Of a DNA stretch of 32,803 nt, positions 1 through 6,657 are shown piece after piece. The notes under the pieces were generated by a model. The model searched no databases. It was not told the origin of the DNA and was given only the letters and a program-made list of their open reading frames with translations. Numbering within the stretch: the stretch's first letter is position 1; each line of letters starts with the position of its first letter. The DNA comes from a virus. The stretch spans positions 1-32,803 of IMG/VR virus record IMGVR_UViG_3300044640_001757. One strand, written 5' to 3'. The translations under genes were made by a program, and so were the position numbers.

Positions 1-1
1 A

Positions 2-190
2 GAGCTGAAAGTCCAGTGTGGCTACCTGCTGGCCGTCAACAAGCTGACACCCAAGACAAAACAGGGGCGGACCTTTATCTACGCCTACTGGATGGGGGCA
101 CAAGCCGCCATTGGCCCAAGCCCATTTGTCGAAATTTGCATGGCCGCTGGCCGGATTGATGACCTCGTGGTCATGCCCAAGACGAAGTGA
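2..190 (+). CDS. C-terminal fragment of an unknown small phage protein
   Basis: An open frame enters from the left edge and stops with TGA at 188-190, leaving 62 visible residues. It ends in a basic PKTK tail after a hydrophobic/aromatic stretch (FIYAYWMGAQAA). I do not recognise the family. It is taken as real because the stop is followed at once by hairpin A and then by a well-placed ribosome site for the next gene, the same arrangement seen after the next gene. The start is outside the window. Confidence 0.55.
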   Translation, partial: ELKVQCGYLLAVNKLTPKTKQGRTFIYAYWMGAQAAIGPSPFVEICMAAGRIDDLVVMPKTK

Positions 191-234
191 GCCTCAAGGG
201 AAGCGTCTCATGGGCGCTTCACTGGATGTTCAAC
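189..234 (+). ncRNA. Intercistronic RNA hairpin element, copy A
   Basis: A 46-nt element starts on the stop codon of the preceding gene. It has a constant 5' part GAGCCTCAAGG, a 6-bp stem (200-205 with 215-220), a 9-nt loop ending ATGGG, one linker base, and a constant 3' part CTGGATGTTCAAC. The Shine-Dalgarno AGGAG of the next gene starts directly after it. Copy B at 541-586 has the same architecture with compensatory stem changes. The function is unknown; it could be a processing, stability or translation-control element. Confidence 0.55.
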
Positions 235-245
235 AGGAGCAACAC

Positions 246-542
246 ATGAAAGATTGTCCAAAGTGCGGGGGCTACGGGTACGACGGGTTTGATGAGGCTG
301 GGTGCCCATTCACTTGCTACTTCTGCGGCGCGTCCGGGCAGGTAACTGACGAGGTGGCCACGGAGTACGAGCGCGAAATGTACGTTGACCCTGAATACCG
401 TCGCCTACTCCCTATCAACACGGTCATGTACTGCGAACACGCCGGGGAGCCTTACACCGTTCGTCGTCAGCTCATGCCTTGGCAAGTCCTGAAGAACCGG
501 GCGGTGAGCGCGCCAGCGAGCTGGACAGACATTCCCTTTTGA
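246..542 (+). CDS. Small Cys-rich zinc-finger-like protein
   Basis: A 98-residue protein. The frame is open further upstream, but the ATG at 246 is chosen because AGGAGC lies about 7 nt before it and the upstream part would overlap another gene and hairpin A. The N-terminus has two Cys pairs, CPKCGGYGYDG and CYFCGASGQV, spaced like one DnaJ-type zinc-binding unit (CxxCxGxG repeats). The rest is unrecognised. A zinc-binding or protein-interaction role is inferred from the cysteines only. It is flanked by hairpins A and B. Confidence 0.75.
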   Translation: MKDCPKCGGYGYDGFDEAGCPFTCYFCGASGQVTDEVATEYEREMYVDPEYRRLLPINTVMYCEHAGEPYTVRRQLMPWQVLKNRAVSAPASWTDIPF

Positions 543-586
543 GCCTCAAGGCAAGCCCCTGATGGGGGTTTGTCTGGATGTTCAAC
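541..586 (+). ncRNA. Intercistronic RNA hairpin element, copy B
   Basis: Second copy of the 46-nt element, again starting on a stop codon (TGA 540-542). The stem is 552-557 with 567-572. Compared with copy A, the first and last base pairs are swapped (G-C to C-G) and one G-C becomes G-U, so pairing is kept while sequence changes. The flanks GAGCCTCAAGG and CTGGATGTTCAAC are identical to copy A. A degenerate third copy may follow at about 624-654 before the next gene at 730. Confidence 0.55.
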
Positions 587-729
587 CCGTGTCAGCGGGA
601 TGAGCGCAGAGCTGGAGGTGGAAGCCTCAAGCCTCGCCGGGTGTTTTGGATGTTTTGTGACCCGACCAGCAACCTTGAAAACGGCCAATCGACTGACAAC
701 GACACACAAACTTTGCCGGAGAAAACAAG

Positions 730-1068
730 ATGAAAACGAACCCTTACGCGGTTGACCGCCGCTGTCACAACGTAGTCGGGGCATTTAGCCACGAGTGCGA
801 AAAGCCCGCTACATGGCTGGGCGTGTCCCGCTGGGGCCACCGCTCCATGTACTGCCAGAGCTGCCGCGACAAGCTGGGCAGCACCATTCCCCAATGGACC
901 CGAGCCGACCAAATCAGCACGATGGCCGCTGCACTGGTGGAGGCTGGCGATGTGCTGAACGAGGCAGTCAGCCAGGGTGAGGCATACGAGCGCGCCATTG
1001 CCCGCCTGTCCGCCATCTACAACGTCACCCCCCGCGCACTGCGGGTAATGCAACCGGTGGGAGCCTGA
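730..1068 (+). CDS. Small Cys-containing phage protein, unknown function
   Basis: 112 residues; ATG at 730 with GGAG 8 nt upstream. The N-terminal half has Cys/His residues able to bind a metal (RRCHN, HECEK, YCQSCRDKLG), reminiscent of a short zinc ribbon. The C-terminal half looks helical and ends in an Ala-rich segment followed by NVTPRALRVM. The family is unrecognised. It follows a 187-nt spacer holding hairpin B and its degenerate repeat, the largest gap in this operon, and precedes the next gene by 2 nt. Confidence 0.75.
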   Translation: MKTNPYAVDRRCHNVVGAFSHECEKPATWLGVSRWGHRSMYCQSCRDKLGSTIPQWTRADQISTMAAALVEAGDVLNEAVSQGEAYERAIARLSAIYNVTPRALRVMQPVGA

Positions 1069-1070
1069 AC

Positions 1071-1463
1071 ATGATTGCGAACCTCAAACACGCAGCCCAT
1101 ACGGGCAAGACCGTAAGCATCGGGGGCGGCGACTTCACACCAGCCGAATGCCTTGCTGCTGCCAACATGCTGGAGTGCTTCGCCACCGGAATGCACGAAG
1201 CCCTTTATCGAGGCCCATTCAAGGCCATCACGACAAAGTACAACGGCAACGGCGTTTACAGCGCCAACGATGGCGATGGGAACCGCTGCCGCCACACGCC
1301 CGACGATGCCCAAGGGATTGAAGAGCGCCATTTCGGCGCGGCTGCCGCCCTGTGCAAAAAAATGGGCTGGACTGGCTCCCTTGTGTCTGGGCAGCAAAAG
1401 AACGGAACGCAAGTGCATGTGTTCGTCGGCCCTGAATCCATCCGCGCAGTTGGTGGGGTGTGA
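1071..1463 (+). CDS. Unknown phage protein
   Basis: 130 residues, starting 2 nt after the previous stop with GGGAG upstream. The N-terminus reads like a short alpha/beta protein (TGKTVSIGGGDFTPAECLAAANMLE); TGKT here lacks the full P-loop context and should not be read as an ATPase motif. The C-terminus has a Val-rich strand (QVHVFVGPES). No family is recognised. Its stop overlaps the region of the next start, so it is part of the coupled plus-strand operon. Confidence 0.7.
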   Translation: MIANLKHAAHTGKTVSIGGGDFTPAECLAAANMLECFATGMHEALYRGPFKAITTKYNGNGVYSANDGDGNRCRHTPDDAQGIEERHFGAAAALCKKMGWTGSLVSGQQKNGTQVHVFVGPESIRAVGGV

Positions 1464-1465
1464 AC

Positions 1466-2020
1466 ATGCAAACCACATTTGCCACCATCAAGAAGCACTG
1501 CCCAGCGGTTGACCTGGGCATGAATGGCGACAAGCCAGTGTTCTACGCCCATGAATACCTTGGCGACCTTGACGAGCTTACCGCGAGCGCCGCAAGCGGT
1601 GTCCGTTTCCACGGCTGGTACGCCGACAGCCACCAGCACAACATCATCATGGGCATGGTGTTCTGCCTCCCGGCCCGTCCGGGCTTCCCGGATGGCGTGT
1701 ATCTGGCCGGGTATGTGGTCGAGGACAACGACGAGCGGGTTATTTACCCCGAGTGCTTCGACAACACCCGCGACTGTGCCCACATGGCCGACGAACACGC
1801 CCGAGTGGCTGCGGCACAAGCCAAGGAAGACGCCGACATGTTTGACCAATGCGTCGAGCTGGAGGGCAAGGTGGAGCAATGGCACGCCCGCCTGCGTGAG
1901 TGCATTGCACTGCGTCACCGCACATGCATGACCTACGTTCGCGCCGAAGCCCGCGAACTGATTGAAAAAATCCGCACGGGCAACGAGCGCCTGCGCACCG
2001 AATTTGCCAACTGGAGCTGA
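1466..2020 (+). CDS. Unknown phage protein with helical C-terminus
   Basis: 184 residues from the ATG at 1466; a GTG at 1460 in the same frame overlaps the previous stop and is the alternative start. GGTGGGG lies just upstream. The first half is mixed alpha/beta (VRFHGWYADSHQHN, PDGVYLAGYVVEDND). The second half is strongly helical and charged (EHARVAAAQAKEDADMFD, then EARELIEKIRTGNERLR), probably a coiled coil. I do not recognise the family. The next gene starts 4 nt after the stop. Confidence 0.7.
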   Translation: MQTTFATIKKHCPAVDLGMNGDKPVFYAHEYLGDLDELTASAASGVRFHGWYADSHQHNIIMGMVFCLPARPGFPDGVYLAGYVVEDNDERVIYPECFDNTRDCAHMADEHARVAAAQAKEDADMFDQCVELEGKVEQWHARLRECIALRHRTCMTYVRAEARELIEKIRTGNERLRTEFANWS

Positions 2021-2024
2021 AACC

Positions 2025-2429
2025 ATGAATCACAAAAACATCGCTGAAGTTATGAAGGGTGTGGCCATGCGCCGCGAGGTCCATCAAGGCCGCATGAAAG
2101 AAATGTTTGATAGCGTCGAGGCACGTTCGGGCAAGCGGATGCGCAATGCAATGGAGCTGCTGGGTGCGCTCTATGAAAACCTCGCGGTGGCATCCGTGAT
2201 TTTGGGTTCCTCTGGCGTGCCGTCACTTATTCACCGCGACCTCGAAGACCAATTTACTGAAATTCAAGCTGCCCTCGCCGTACACATGATTCGTGATGAG
2301 GCGAAATCGGATGAGGCAGGAAAGCGCGAGCTGGATGCCTTTGCTGCGATTGCAACTCAGGTGCTGGCAAGCGTCACCGACCTGCAAAACGCAGCGTCAT
2401 CGGTCCGCGACGCGATGGGGGGCAAGTGA
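2025..2429 (+). CDS. Unknown helical phage protein
   Basis: 134 residues from the ATG at 2025, chosen because CTGGAG precedes it by 8 nt and it lies 4 nt after the previous stop; the upstream in-frame extension would overlap the preceding gene. The protein is almost wholly helical, Met- and Ala-rich, with charged heptad-like spacing (QGRMKEMFDSVEARSGKRMR). There are no cysteines and no motif I recognise. The stop TGA shares its A with the next ATG. Confidence 0.7.
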   Translation: MNHKNIAEVMKGVAMRREVHQGRMKEMFDSVEARSGKRMRNAMELLGALYENLAVASVILGSSGVPSLIHRDLEDQFTEIQAALAVHMIRDEAKSDEAGKRELDAFAAIATQVLASVTDLQNAASSVRDAMGGK

Positions 2430-2770
2430 TGGCCCAAAAGATAACCGCCCAACTGCGCGTGACACACCGTTACGTTGACGAGTGCTCACACCTTGACAAA
2501 TGGGGCAAAACGTTCACCTTCAAGCTGCTGGAGGGGCGCATGACCCGAGAGGGCAAGGACTACACCGATGCAGGGACGATGGCCTATCGCGCCATCGGCT
2601 CCAAGACCGCCGACCAGAAGCAACAGGCTCAAGCCCTGCGCGACACCTTCAACTACCACGGCTGCACCCACGAGCACGACTGCTGCGGCTGCATTTCCCG
2701 CACGGCTCGTGTGCGCAAAGTCAAGCCCGGCATCTTTTCCATTCGCGTGACTGGCTCACGCAACTACTGA
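2429..2770 (+). CDS. Unknown phage protein with His/Cys cluster
   Basis: 113 residues; ATG at 2429 in a TGATG stop-start overlap, so translation is probably coupled. A compact cluster near the C-terminus (NYHGCTHEHDCCGCIS) has the density of a metal-binding knuckle. The flanks are basic (RTARVRKVKPG), which would suit nucleic-acid binding, but this is inference. An in-frame GTG at 2426 is possible. No family is recognised. Confidence 0.7.
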   Translation: MAQKITAQLRVTHRYVDECSHLDKWGKTFTFKLLEGRMTREGKDYTDAGTMAYRAIGSKTADQKQQAQALRDTFNYHGCTHEHDCCGCISRTARVRKVKPGIFSIRVTGSRNY

Positions 2771-2780
2771 GGGGCACACC

Positions 2781-3359
2781 ATGACTGCATCATCATTGAC
2801 TGTTGCCTTTGTGGTCAAAGGCTTCCTGACCCAAGCGACCATGACAAGCCCCGGCTGGGTCAAGGTTGCCCACCACGGCGGCCAGCTTGACGTTCTCGAC
2901 CGGGTGACGGAGTACGCCGACATCGTGGAAGAGGCATGGCACGAGAACCTGTCCGACGTGGGCTGGGGTGGCGTGTGGGACTACGAGGTTAGCGAAGTCC
3001 TGGGCGTGCGGGTCGGGCGCTACACCAACGAACACGACGACATGCCAGAGCACAGCACTGTGCGCGAATGGGTGAAAGAGCTGGTCAATGCGGGGCTTGA
3101 CCAAAGCCTGAAGAGCATCGTGGAGGTGGCCGGGTGCATTCGGTTCGGAGAGGGCATCGAAGCCGGTGCGCCCGATGAAATTGCCCACTTCTGGAGCGTC
3201 TACACCCGCAAGCCCGACGAGAACGGCGACCGTCTGGCCGAGTGCGTGGGCGACTACCGCACCAAAGAACTCGCCATGCACAAGGCCAACGAGCTGTTTG
3301 AAGAGCTGGGCGGGTGGCGCTTCTCAATCCTCAACGACCGCACATGGAGCCAAAAATGA
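2781..3359 (+). CDS. Unknown acidic phage protein
   Basis: 192 residues, starting 10 nt after the previous stop with GAGGGG upstream. Notable segments are a Trp/Gly-rich patch (DVGWGGVWDYEV), an acidic middle, and a C-terminal segment with FWSVYTRKPD and a helical tail (KELAMHKANELFEELGG). I do not recognise the family. Its stop overlaps the start of the next gene by ATGA, a coupling motif repeated through this operon. Confidence 0.7.
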   Translation: MTASSLTVAFVVKGFLTQATMTSPGWVKVAHHGGQLDVLDRVTEYADIVEEAWHENLSDVGWGGVWDYEVSEVLGVRVGRYTNEHDDMPEHSTVREWVKELVNAGLDQSLKSIVEVAGCIRFGEGIEAGAPDEIAHFWSVYTRKPDENGDRLAECVGDYRTKELAMHKANELFEELGGWRFSILNDRTWSQK

Positions 3360-3685
3360 ACGTACAGCAACGCAGCGCAATTGAAAAGCGCGTCATCCTC
3401 AAGCTAATTGAGATTGCCGCGAAGCACGGCTACGTCCTGCATTCCGTCCACGACGGGGAAGAGCGGCACAAAGTCACAACCCCCGAGGCGGCATGGGAGG
3501 TGGTCGATAGCGTTGAAGAGAGCCACATCTATTTCAAGCACCCCGACGAAGAGAAGCGCCAGACCGTGTTCGTCGTGCTGGGCAATGACGGCTATGACGC
3601 GGTGGCCGATTGCTCGTGCGGCATGCCAGCATGGGACAAAGCAATGCAGGAACACGGCGACTGGATTGACGCCAACTGGCAGTGA
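3356..3685 (+). CDS. Unknown small phage protein
   Basis: 109 residues from the ATG at 3356, chosen because it overlaps the previous stop (ATGA); the longer in-frame ORF would overlap the upstream gene. It has a helix-rich N-terminus (EKRVILKLIEIAAKHGY), an acidic centre, and ADCSCGMPAWDKAM before an acidic end. The family is unrecognised. Hairpin D begins within 10 nt of its stop. Confidence 0.7.
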   Translation: MNVQQRSAIEKRVILKLIEIAAKHGYVLHSVHDGEERHKVTTPEAAWEVVDSVEESHIYFKHPDEEKRQTVFVVLGNDGYDAVADCSCGMPAWDKAMQEHGDWIDANWQ

Positions 3686-3694
3686 TTCCAGCTT

Positions 3695-3725
3695 GCAGCC
3701 CTTCCAGCGGGAGGGCTGCTGGATG
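3695..3725 (+). ncRNA. Intercistronic RNA hairpin element, copy D
   Basis: A perfect 8-bp stem (3695-3702 with 3712-3719) encloses a 9-nt loop, TCCAGCGGG. It runs directly into TGGATG, so CTGGATG spans the 3' end of the stem. Loop length, the GGG at the loop end and the TGGATG tail match copies A and B although the stem sequence differs. It lies between a stop (3683-3685) and the AGGAG of the next gene. There is no U-tract, so it is not an ordinary terminator. Confidence 0.5.
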
Positions 3726-3752
3726 CAATCCCGCATCACAGGAGTAAAAACA

Positions 3753-4085
3753 ATGACGACCACACAAACGCGAATCATCAGAGGCTACCACGGCTGGCAG
3801 GCCGAGACAGAAATTCAAGCGCCCGAACTGGGCGAGGGCAAGGTGGTGGTGGTGAACACCACGAAGCGCAGCAATGGCCTGCTGTCCACCAACGCCAGCG
3901 TCCAGACCATCAAGGGGTCATTTCGCTCGTTGACCATGTTTCAAGACCTGTCCCGCACCCTCGACACCGAGCGCGTCCGGGTGACCGAAGCGGCGGTGAC
4001 AAGCCAGCACAAACGCGCCCTGGGCAATCTGGAGGGCTTCATGTCCGAGGCCAGGGCCAAGTATTGCAAAGAGGTGGCAGCATGA
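3753..4085 (+). CDS. Unknown phage protein
   Basis: 110 residues. The ATG at 3753 has AGGAG 8 nt upstream; the much longer open frame upstream overlaps another gene and hairpin D, so it is rejected. The N-terminus looks like beta strands (EGKVVVVNTTKRS), followed by SFRSLTMFQDLSRT and a helical, basic C-terminus (SEARAKYCKEVAA). No family is recognised. The stop overlaps the next start by ATGA. Confidence 0.7.
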   Translation: MTTTQTRIIRGYHGWQAETEIQAPELGEGKVVVVNTTKRSNGLLSTNASVQTIKGSFRSLTMFQDLSRTLDTERVRVTEAAVTSQHKRALGNLEGFMSEARAKYCKEVAA

Positions 4086-4291
4086 ATGCGGCGCAAACAC
4101 TCCAAAGAAATCGTGAGTTGGCCGACCTCAAGAACCATATAGAGCGCGTGCAATGGCTATCCAAGGAGTCTCCGAAGTGGGTAGATGGAACACCAGTTGA
4201 CTCGTTCACAGCCAAAACGCTTTTGGCACAGAGCGAGAGCGCAATCGACAAATACAAATTGGCCGGGCTGTCTATTGGGGTGGCAGCATGA
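4082..4291 (+). CDS. Unknown small helical protein
   Basis: 69 residues, ATG at 4082 in an ATGA overlap with the previous stop. The first half is a charged helix (NRELADLKNHIERVQWLSKE), the second half a helix ending in LAGLSIGVAA. No motif is recognised. It is supported as a gene mainly by the tight overlaps at both ends and by the lack of an alternative frame. Confidence 0.65.
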   Translation: MNAAQTLQRNRELADLKNHIERVQWLSKESPKWVDGTPVDSFTAKTLLAQSESAIDKYKLAGLSIGVAA

Positions 4292-4602
4292 AAAACGTCA
4301 CCATCAATGAGCTGACCGAAGCCCTCAACAACACATGCGCGTCCCTCGAAAACGTCATGGTGCAGTTCGGTACTCAGATGACCGAGGCTGACCGTACTGC
4401 ACGCTGGGCAGTGCTCTCAGAGGCGCAAAGCCTGCTGGAAAAGCTGAACACGCTCATCGCACGCAACATCATGCAGGCTACCGACTCACGGCAGGCGGAA
4501 ATAAACTGCGACCGCGTGCTGGCTGGCTATTCCCAACACGGCGCGAACGACACCGAACCCCGGTTTGTTCTGGCAAAAATCCTGACGGAGTTCTTCAAAT
4601 GA
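4288..4602 (+). CDS. Unknown small helical protein
   Basis: 104 residues, ATG at 4288 overlapping the previous stop (ATGA). It is predominantly helical (NELTEALNNTCASLENVMVQ; LSEAQSLLEKLNTLIARNIM). I do not recognise the family. Its stop overlaps the next start, again by ATGA. Confidence 0.65.
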   Translation: MKNVTINELTEALNNTCASLENVMVQFGTQMTEADRTARWAVLSEAQSLLEKLNTLIARNIMQATDSRQAEINCDRVLAGYSQHGANDTEPRFVLAKILTEFFK

Positions 4603-5048
4603 CCATCACATATAGCTGCCCCAACTGCGGCGCATGCAAGCTCGAAGTCCAGGTGCACACCGTTGTTGACTTCACTTTCGACCAGTCTACGGGCGAGTTT
4701 GAAACCGATGACGCGGGCCGGGACAGGGAATTTACCGACCTGTCCGCCGTCGTGTGCAGCAACTGCGGGCATTCTGGCCGCATGGCCGAGTTCAAGCATG
4801 TCGCCGGGCCTGACGGCATCAGCAATCAAGACCTCGCCAACCTATTGACCGACGCGGTGGGGGCCGATGTGTGGACCGACGCGGAAGAGTGCCAACAGCG
4901 AATCGGCATCATTCAGGACGCAATGGCCGAGGCCGCGCACCGCCTGACGCTGCCCGAGCTGCCAGCAATCTGCAAGCAGTGGCTGGCCGACGAGCTGAAT
5001 GATGCAGAATTTGCCGCCGAGCTGCGCAAACACCTGAAAGCAATCTGA
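4599..5048 (+). CDS. Zinc-ribbon-like phage protein
   Basis: 149 residues, ATG at 4599 in an ATGA overlap. Two Cys pairs bracket the N-terminal third: CPNCGAC at residues 7-13 and CSNCGHSGR at about 53-61, the spacing of a classical zinc ribbon with a beta-rich insert between. The C-terminal half is helical and acidic (AAHRLTLPELPAICKQWLAD, then ELRKHLKAI). Zinc binding is a confident reading of the cysteines; whether it binds nucleic acid or protein is not visible. Confidence 0.75.
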   Translation: MTITYSCPNCGACKLEVQVHTVVDFTFDQSTGEFETDDAGRDREFTDLSAVVCSNCGHSGRMAEFKHVAGPDGISNQDLANLLTDAVGADVWTDAEECQQRIGIIQDAMAEAAHRLTLPELPAICKQWLADELNDAEFAAELRKHLKAI

Positions 5049-5260
5049 TGACCAACGACCAGTTCACCGCCCTCGCCAAGTTGAGCCGCATGAAGGAAGG
5101 CCCAGCCCGCGAAACCTGCCGCCTCGTGCTGGTGGAAGGGGCCAGCGTGTCGGACGCGGCCAAGGCCACGGGCATGCTCTACCGGGTGGCACACGGCGCG
5201 GTGCAGCGGGCGAAGGCGGCGCACGCCCTGGCCGTCATTGCGGCTGGGGCCGTCAAGTAG
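5048..5260 (+). CDS. TrfB/KorA-like DNA-binding regulator
   Basis: 70 residues; ATG at 5048 shares its A with the previous stop (TGATG). The sequence fits the TrfB/KorA helix-turn-helix family: an N-terminal helix FTALAKLSRM, GPARETCRLVLVEG, then the HTH core ASVSDAAKATGMLYRVAHGAVQRA. KorA/TrfB proteins are plasmid repressors of replication and maintenance genes, and phage homologues are usually unassigned. As the last gene before a terminator it may control its own operon, but no operator can be assigned because the operon promoter is outside the window. Confidence 0.7.
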   Translation: MTNDQFTALAKLSRMKEGPARETCRLVLVEGASVSDAAKATGMLYRVAHGAVQRAKAAHALAVIAAGAVK

Positions 5261-5273
5261 GCCAAAGCGTGCA

Positions 5274-5301
5274 GAAAAAAAGCCGGGTTCATCCCGGCTT
5301 T
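5274..5301. terminator. Bidirectional intrinsic terminator
   Basis: A 7-bp GC-rich stem AGCCGGG/CCCGGCT (5281-5287 with 5293-5299) with loop TTCAT is preceded on the plus strand by seven A and followed by TTTGTCGTTT. On the minus strand it gives a textbook hairpin plus T7. It would stop the rightward operon ending at 5260 and the leftward early operon ending at 5452. Confidence 0.85.
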
Positions 5302-5451
5302 GTCGTTTCTGGGGGTGGCGGTGAGCGTGACGGGTAAGCGGCCCGCCCAGGGGAAACGCAATCGCTGGGATGTTTGGTCCTGCTGACGGGGCCACCTACT
5401 TGGTTACTCCGCCCAACGCAGTGCGACCGCCCTGCTGCCCACCGCCGAAAC
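5302..5451. other. Non-coding spacer between convergent operons
   Basis: About 150 bases between the terminator and the last leftward early gene. It contains a distant inverted repeat (GGCGGTG near its left end, CACCGCC near its right end). A plus-strand ORF of about 34 codons from an ATG near 5370 has no ribosome site. I see no gene I can support here; it is probably the 3' UTR of the leftward operon. Confidence 0.4.
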
Positions 5452-5907
5452 TTACTGAGCCAGCACTCCCTTGATTGCCGCGACGGCCTTTTCTGAAATG
5501 ATGTCTAAATCCGTTTGGTCCTTGAATGCCTCCAACGCCTGCCGCAGCACAGCATCCCTGTCAGCCAGCATCTTGGCTTGCTTGTCGCACAAGTCTTGCA
5601 GGTTTGATGCTACCTTGTCTAGGTAGGTGTTCTGCTCCTGAATCTGCGTGATCTGGTCAACGGCCTCCTGCATTTGCTCCTTTGCGTACAAATCACAGGG
5701 CGCTTTGTCGTAGCCGTCGTAGGTCATCTGCTGGCCTTGCTTGCGGAACGGTGGTGGCAGCACAGCGTCACGCTCCCGGATCATGCTGACCATTTCCAGC
5801 ACGGTGGCGGGGCCGTTTTGACGCCAGTGTTCCCAAAGGTCATCCATCGTGTTGTCGTCACGGTTTGCAGCATTCGCAGCCGCTTCAATCTTGTCAATGT
5901 CGATCAT
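5452..5907 (-). CDS. Coiled-coil phage protein, unknown
   Basis: 151 residues, last gene of the leftward early operon. It begins MIDIDKIEAAANAAN, has a conserved-looking central patch (TVLEMVSMIRERDAVLPPPF), and then a long heptad-like helix (EQMQEAVDQITQIQEQNTYL onwards) that should form a coiled coil. The layout resembles the variable Ea22-type accessory proteins of lambdoid early-left regions, but I cannot assign it. Its start overlaps the upstream stop by ATGA. Confidence 0.7.
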   Translation of the reverse strand: MIDIDKIEAAANAANRDDNTMDDLWEHWRQNGPATVLEMVSMIRERDAVLPPPFRKQGQQMTYDGYDKAPCDLYAKEQMQEAVDQITQIQEQNTYLDKVASNLQDLCDKQAKMLADRDAVLRQALEAFKDQTDLDIISEKAVAAIKGVLAQ

Positions 5908-6101
5908 GATTTCACCTCCGCTTTGTGTTGCGGCTTATTGCTCTGCTCCACATCGTCTGCGCACAGCAGAATCTGTCTTGCAATCTGCCTTGCCGTGTTT
6001 GGTGAAACGTAGATATAAGACGGGCCACCAATGCAAAGCGCCACACTTTCCACGCCTTCGGCAAAAGTCACGCCGACCATCCATGTTGCTGGCCCAGTCA
6101 T
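5904..6101 (-). CDS. Small unknown phage protein
   Basis: 65 residues. It begins with beta-like segments (TWMVGVTFAEGVESVALCIG, SYIYVSP) followed by a helix (NTARQIARQILLCADDVE) and a basic tail. It overlaps both neighbours by ATGA. The pattern suggests a small alpha/beta protein; no family is recognised. Confidence 0.65.
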   Translation of the reverse strand: MTGPATWMVGVTFAEGVESVALCIGGPSYIYVSPNTARQIARQILLCADDVEQSNKPQHKAEVKS

Positions 6102-6445
6102 GTCAAACCCTTTCCAATTTCAGCCGCTGCACGGACGATGGCTCGGCGGGTTGCTGCGTAGGGGTCTTGCTGTTTCATCGTCCAGCTTTCGCATGCCCAC
6201 GGGGACAGCATCTCTTGATCTGCTGGCCGTGCGTGTTGTGTTGCGATAACTTCCACGTCCTCTGCCGTAAACAAGATGTCCATCCCAAGTTTCACCGCCA
6301 GCCGCAGCGCATCACCGTCGTCGGTGAGTGGGTTCCAGTAGTTGTGCGGCCCTTCCATCAACTTCAGTCCGAGTGCGTAGACTTCACCGGCATGTTTAAT
6401 CCCAGCAGCCCTCGCAGCCAGTTCAAGTAGTTCTCTGTCGATCAT
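6098..6445 (-). CDS. Phage ABA-sandwich-like protein
   Basis: 115 residues from the ATG at 6445, chosen for its ATGA overlap with the upstream stop; the longer in-frame ORF runs through two other genes. The middle motif WNPLTDDGDALRLAVKLGM and the C-terminal ATRRAIVRAAAEIG are the signature layout of small phage proteins I associate with the Phage ABA sandwich domain. That assignment is from memory of the pattern. The function of the family is unknown. Confidence 0.7.
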   Translation of the reverse strand: MIDRELLELAARAAGIKHAGEVYALGLKLMEGPHNYWNPLTDDGDALRLAVKLGMDILFTAEDVEVIATQHARPADQEMLSPWACESWTMKQQDPYAATRRAIVRAAAEIGKGLT

Positions 6446-6657
6446 GGTTTGATCCTTCCAATCTCTGCAAGCAACCCGGCACGAGCATCCCATCTGGTCT
6501 CTACGAGCTTGCTCACGATGGCTTTGCTCAGTTCGTGCGACTCTTTGAAATTGGGCAGAGTGACCGTCACCTCGTGTGGGGTGTCGGGAAAGTACGTAGC
6601 CGTGCCGTGTTCTCCACCCGCGCCGTCTTGCTCCCATCTGTATAGAGTGGCTGTCAT
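6442..6657 (-). CDS. Small unknown phage protein
   Basis: 71 residues from the ATG at 6657, which overlaps the stop of the upstream gene (ATGA). The first half is Gly/Thr-rich with strand-like spacing (GTATYFPDTPHEVTVTLPNF), the second half helical (SHELSKAIVSKLVETRWDAR). No family is recognised. It overlaps the next gene by ATGA as well. Confidence 0.65.
   Translation of the reverse strand: MTATLYRWEQDGAGGEHGTATYFPDTPHEVTVTLPNFKESHELSKAIVSKLVETRWDARAGLLAEIGRIKP

Noticed and set aside
624-654. Third copy of the A/B hairpin element
   Set aside because: GCCTCAAG and TTGGATGTT are present, but the stem has a mismatch and the tail overlaps the stem, so it is too degenerate to list as a feature.
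570-755. Plus-strand frame of 61 codons between two small genes
   Set aside because: Its start lies inside hairpin element B, it has no ribosome site and it overlaps the next gene.
1071-1463. ATPase P-loop (TGKT) in a small left-operon protein
   Set aside because: There is no preceding GxxxxG context, no Walker B and the protein is only 130 residues.
5370-5474. Short plus-strand frame after the terminator
   Set aside because: About 34 codons with no ribosome site, overlapping the end of a minus-strand gene.
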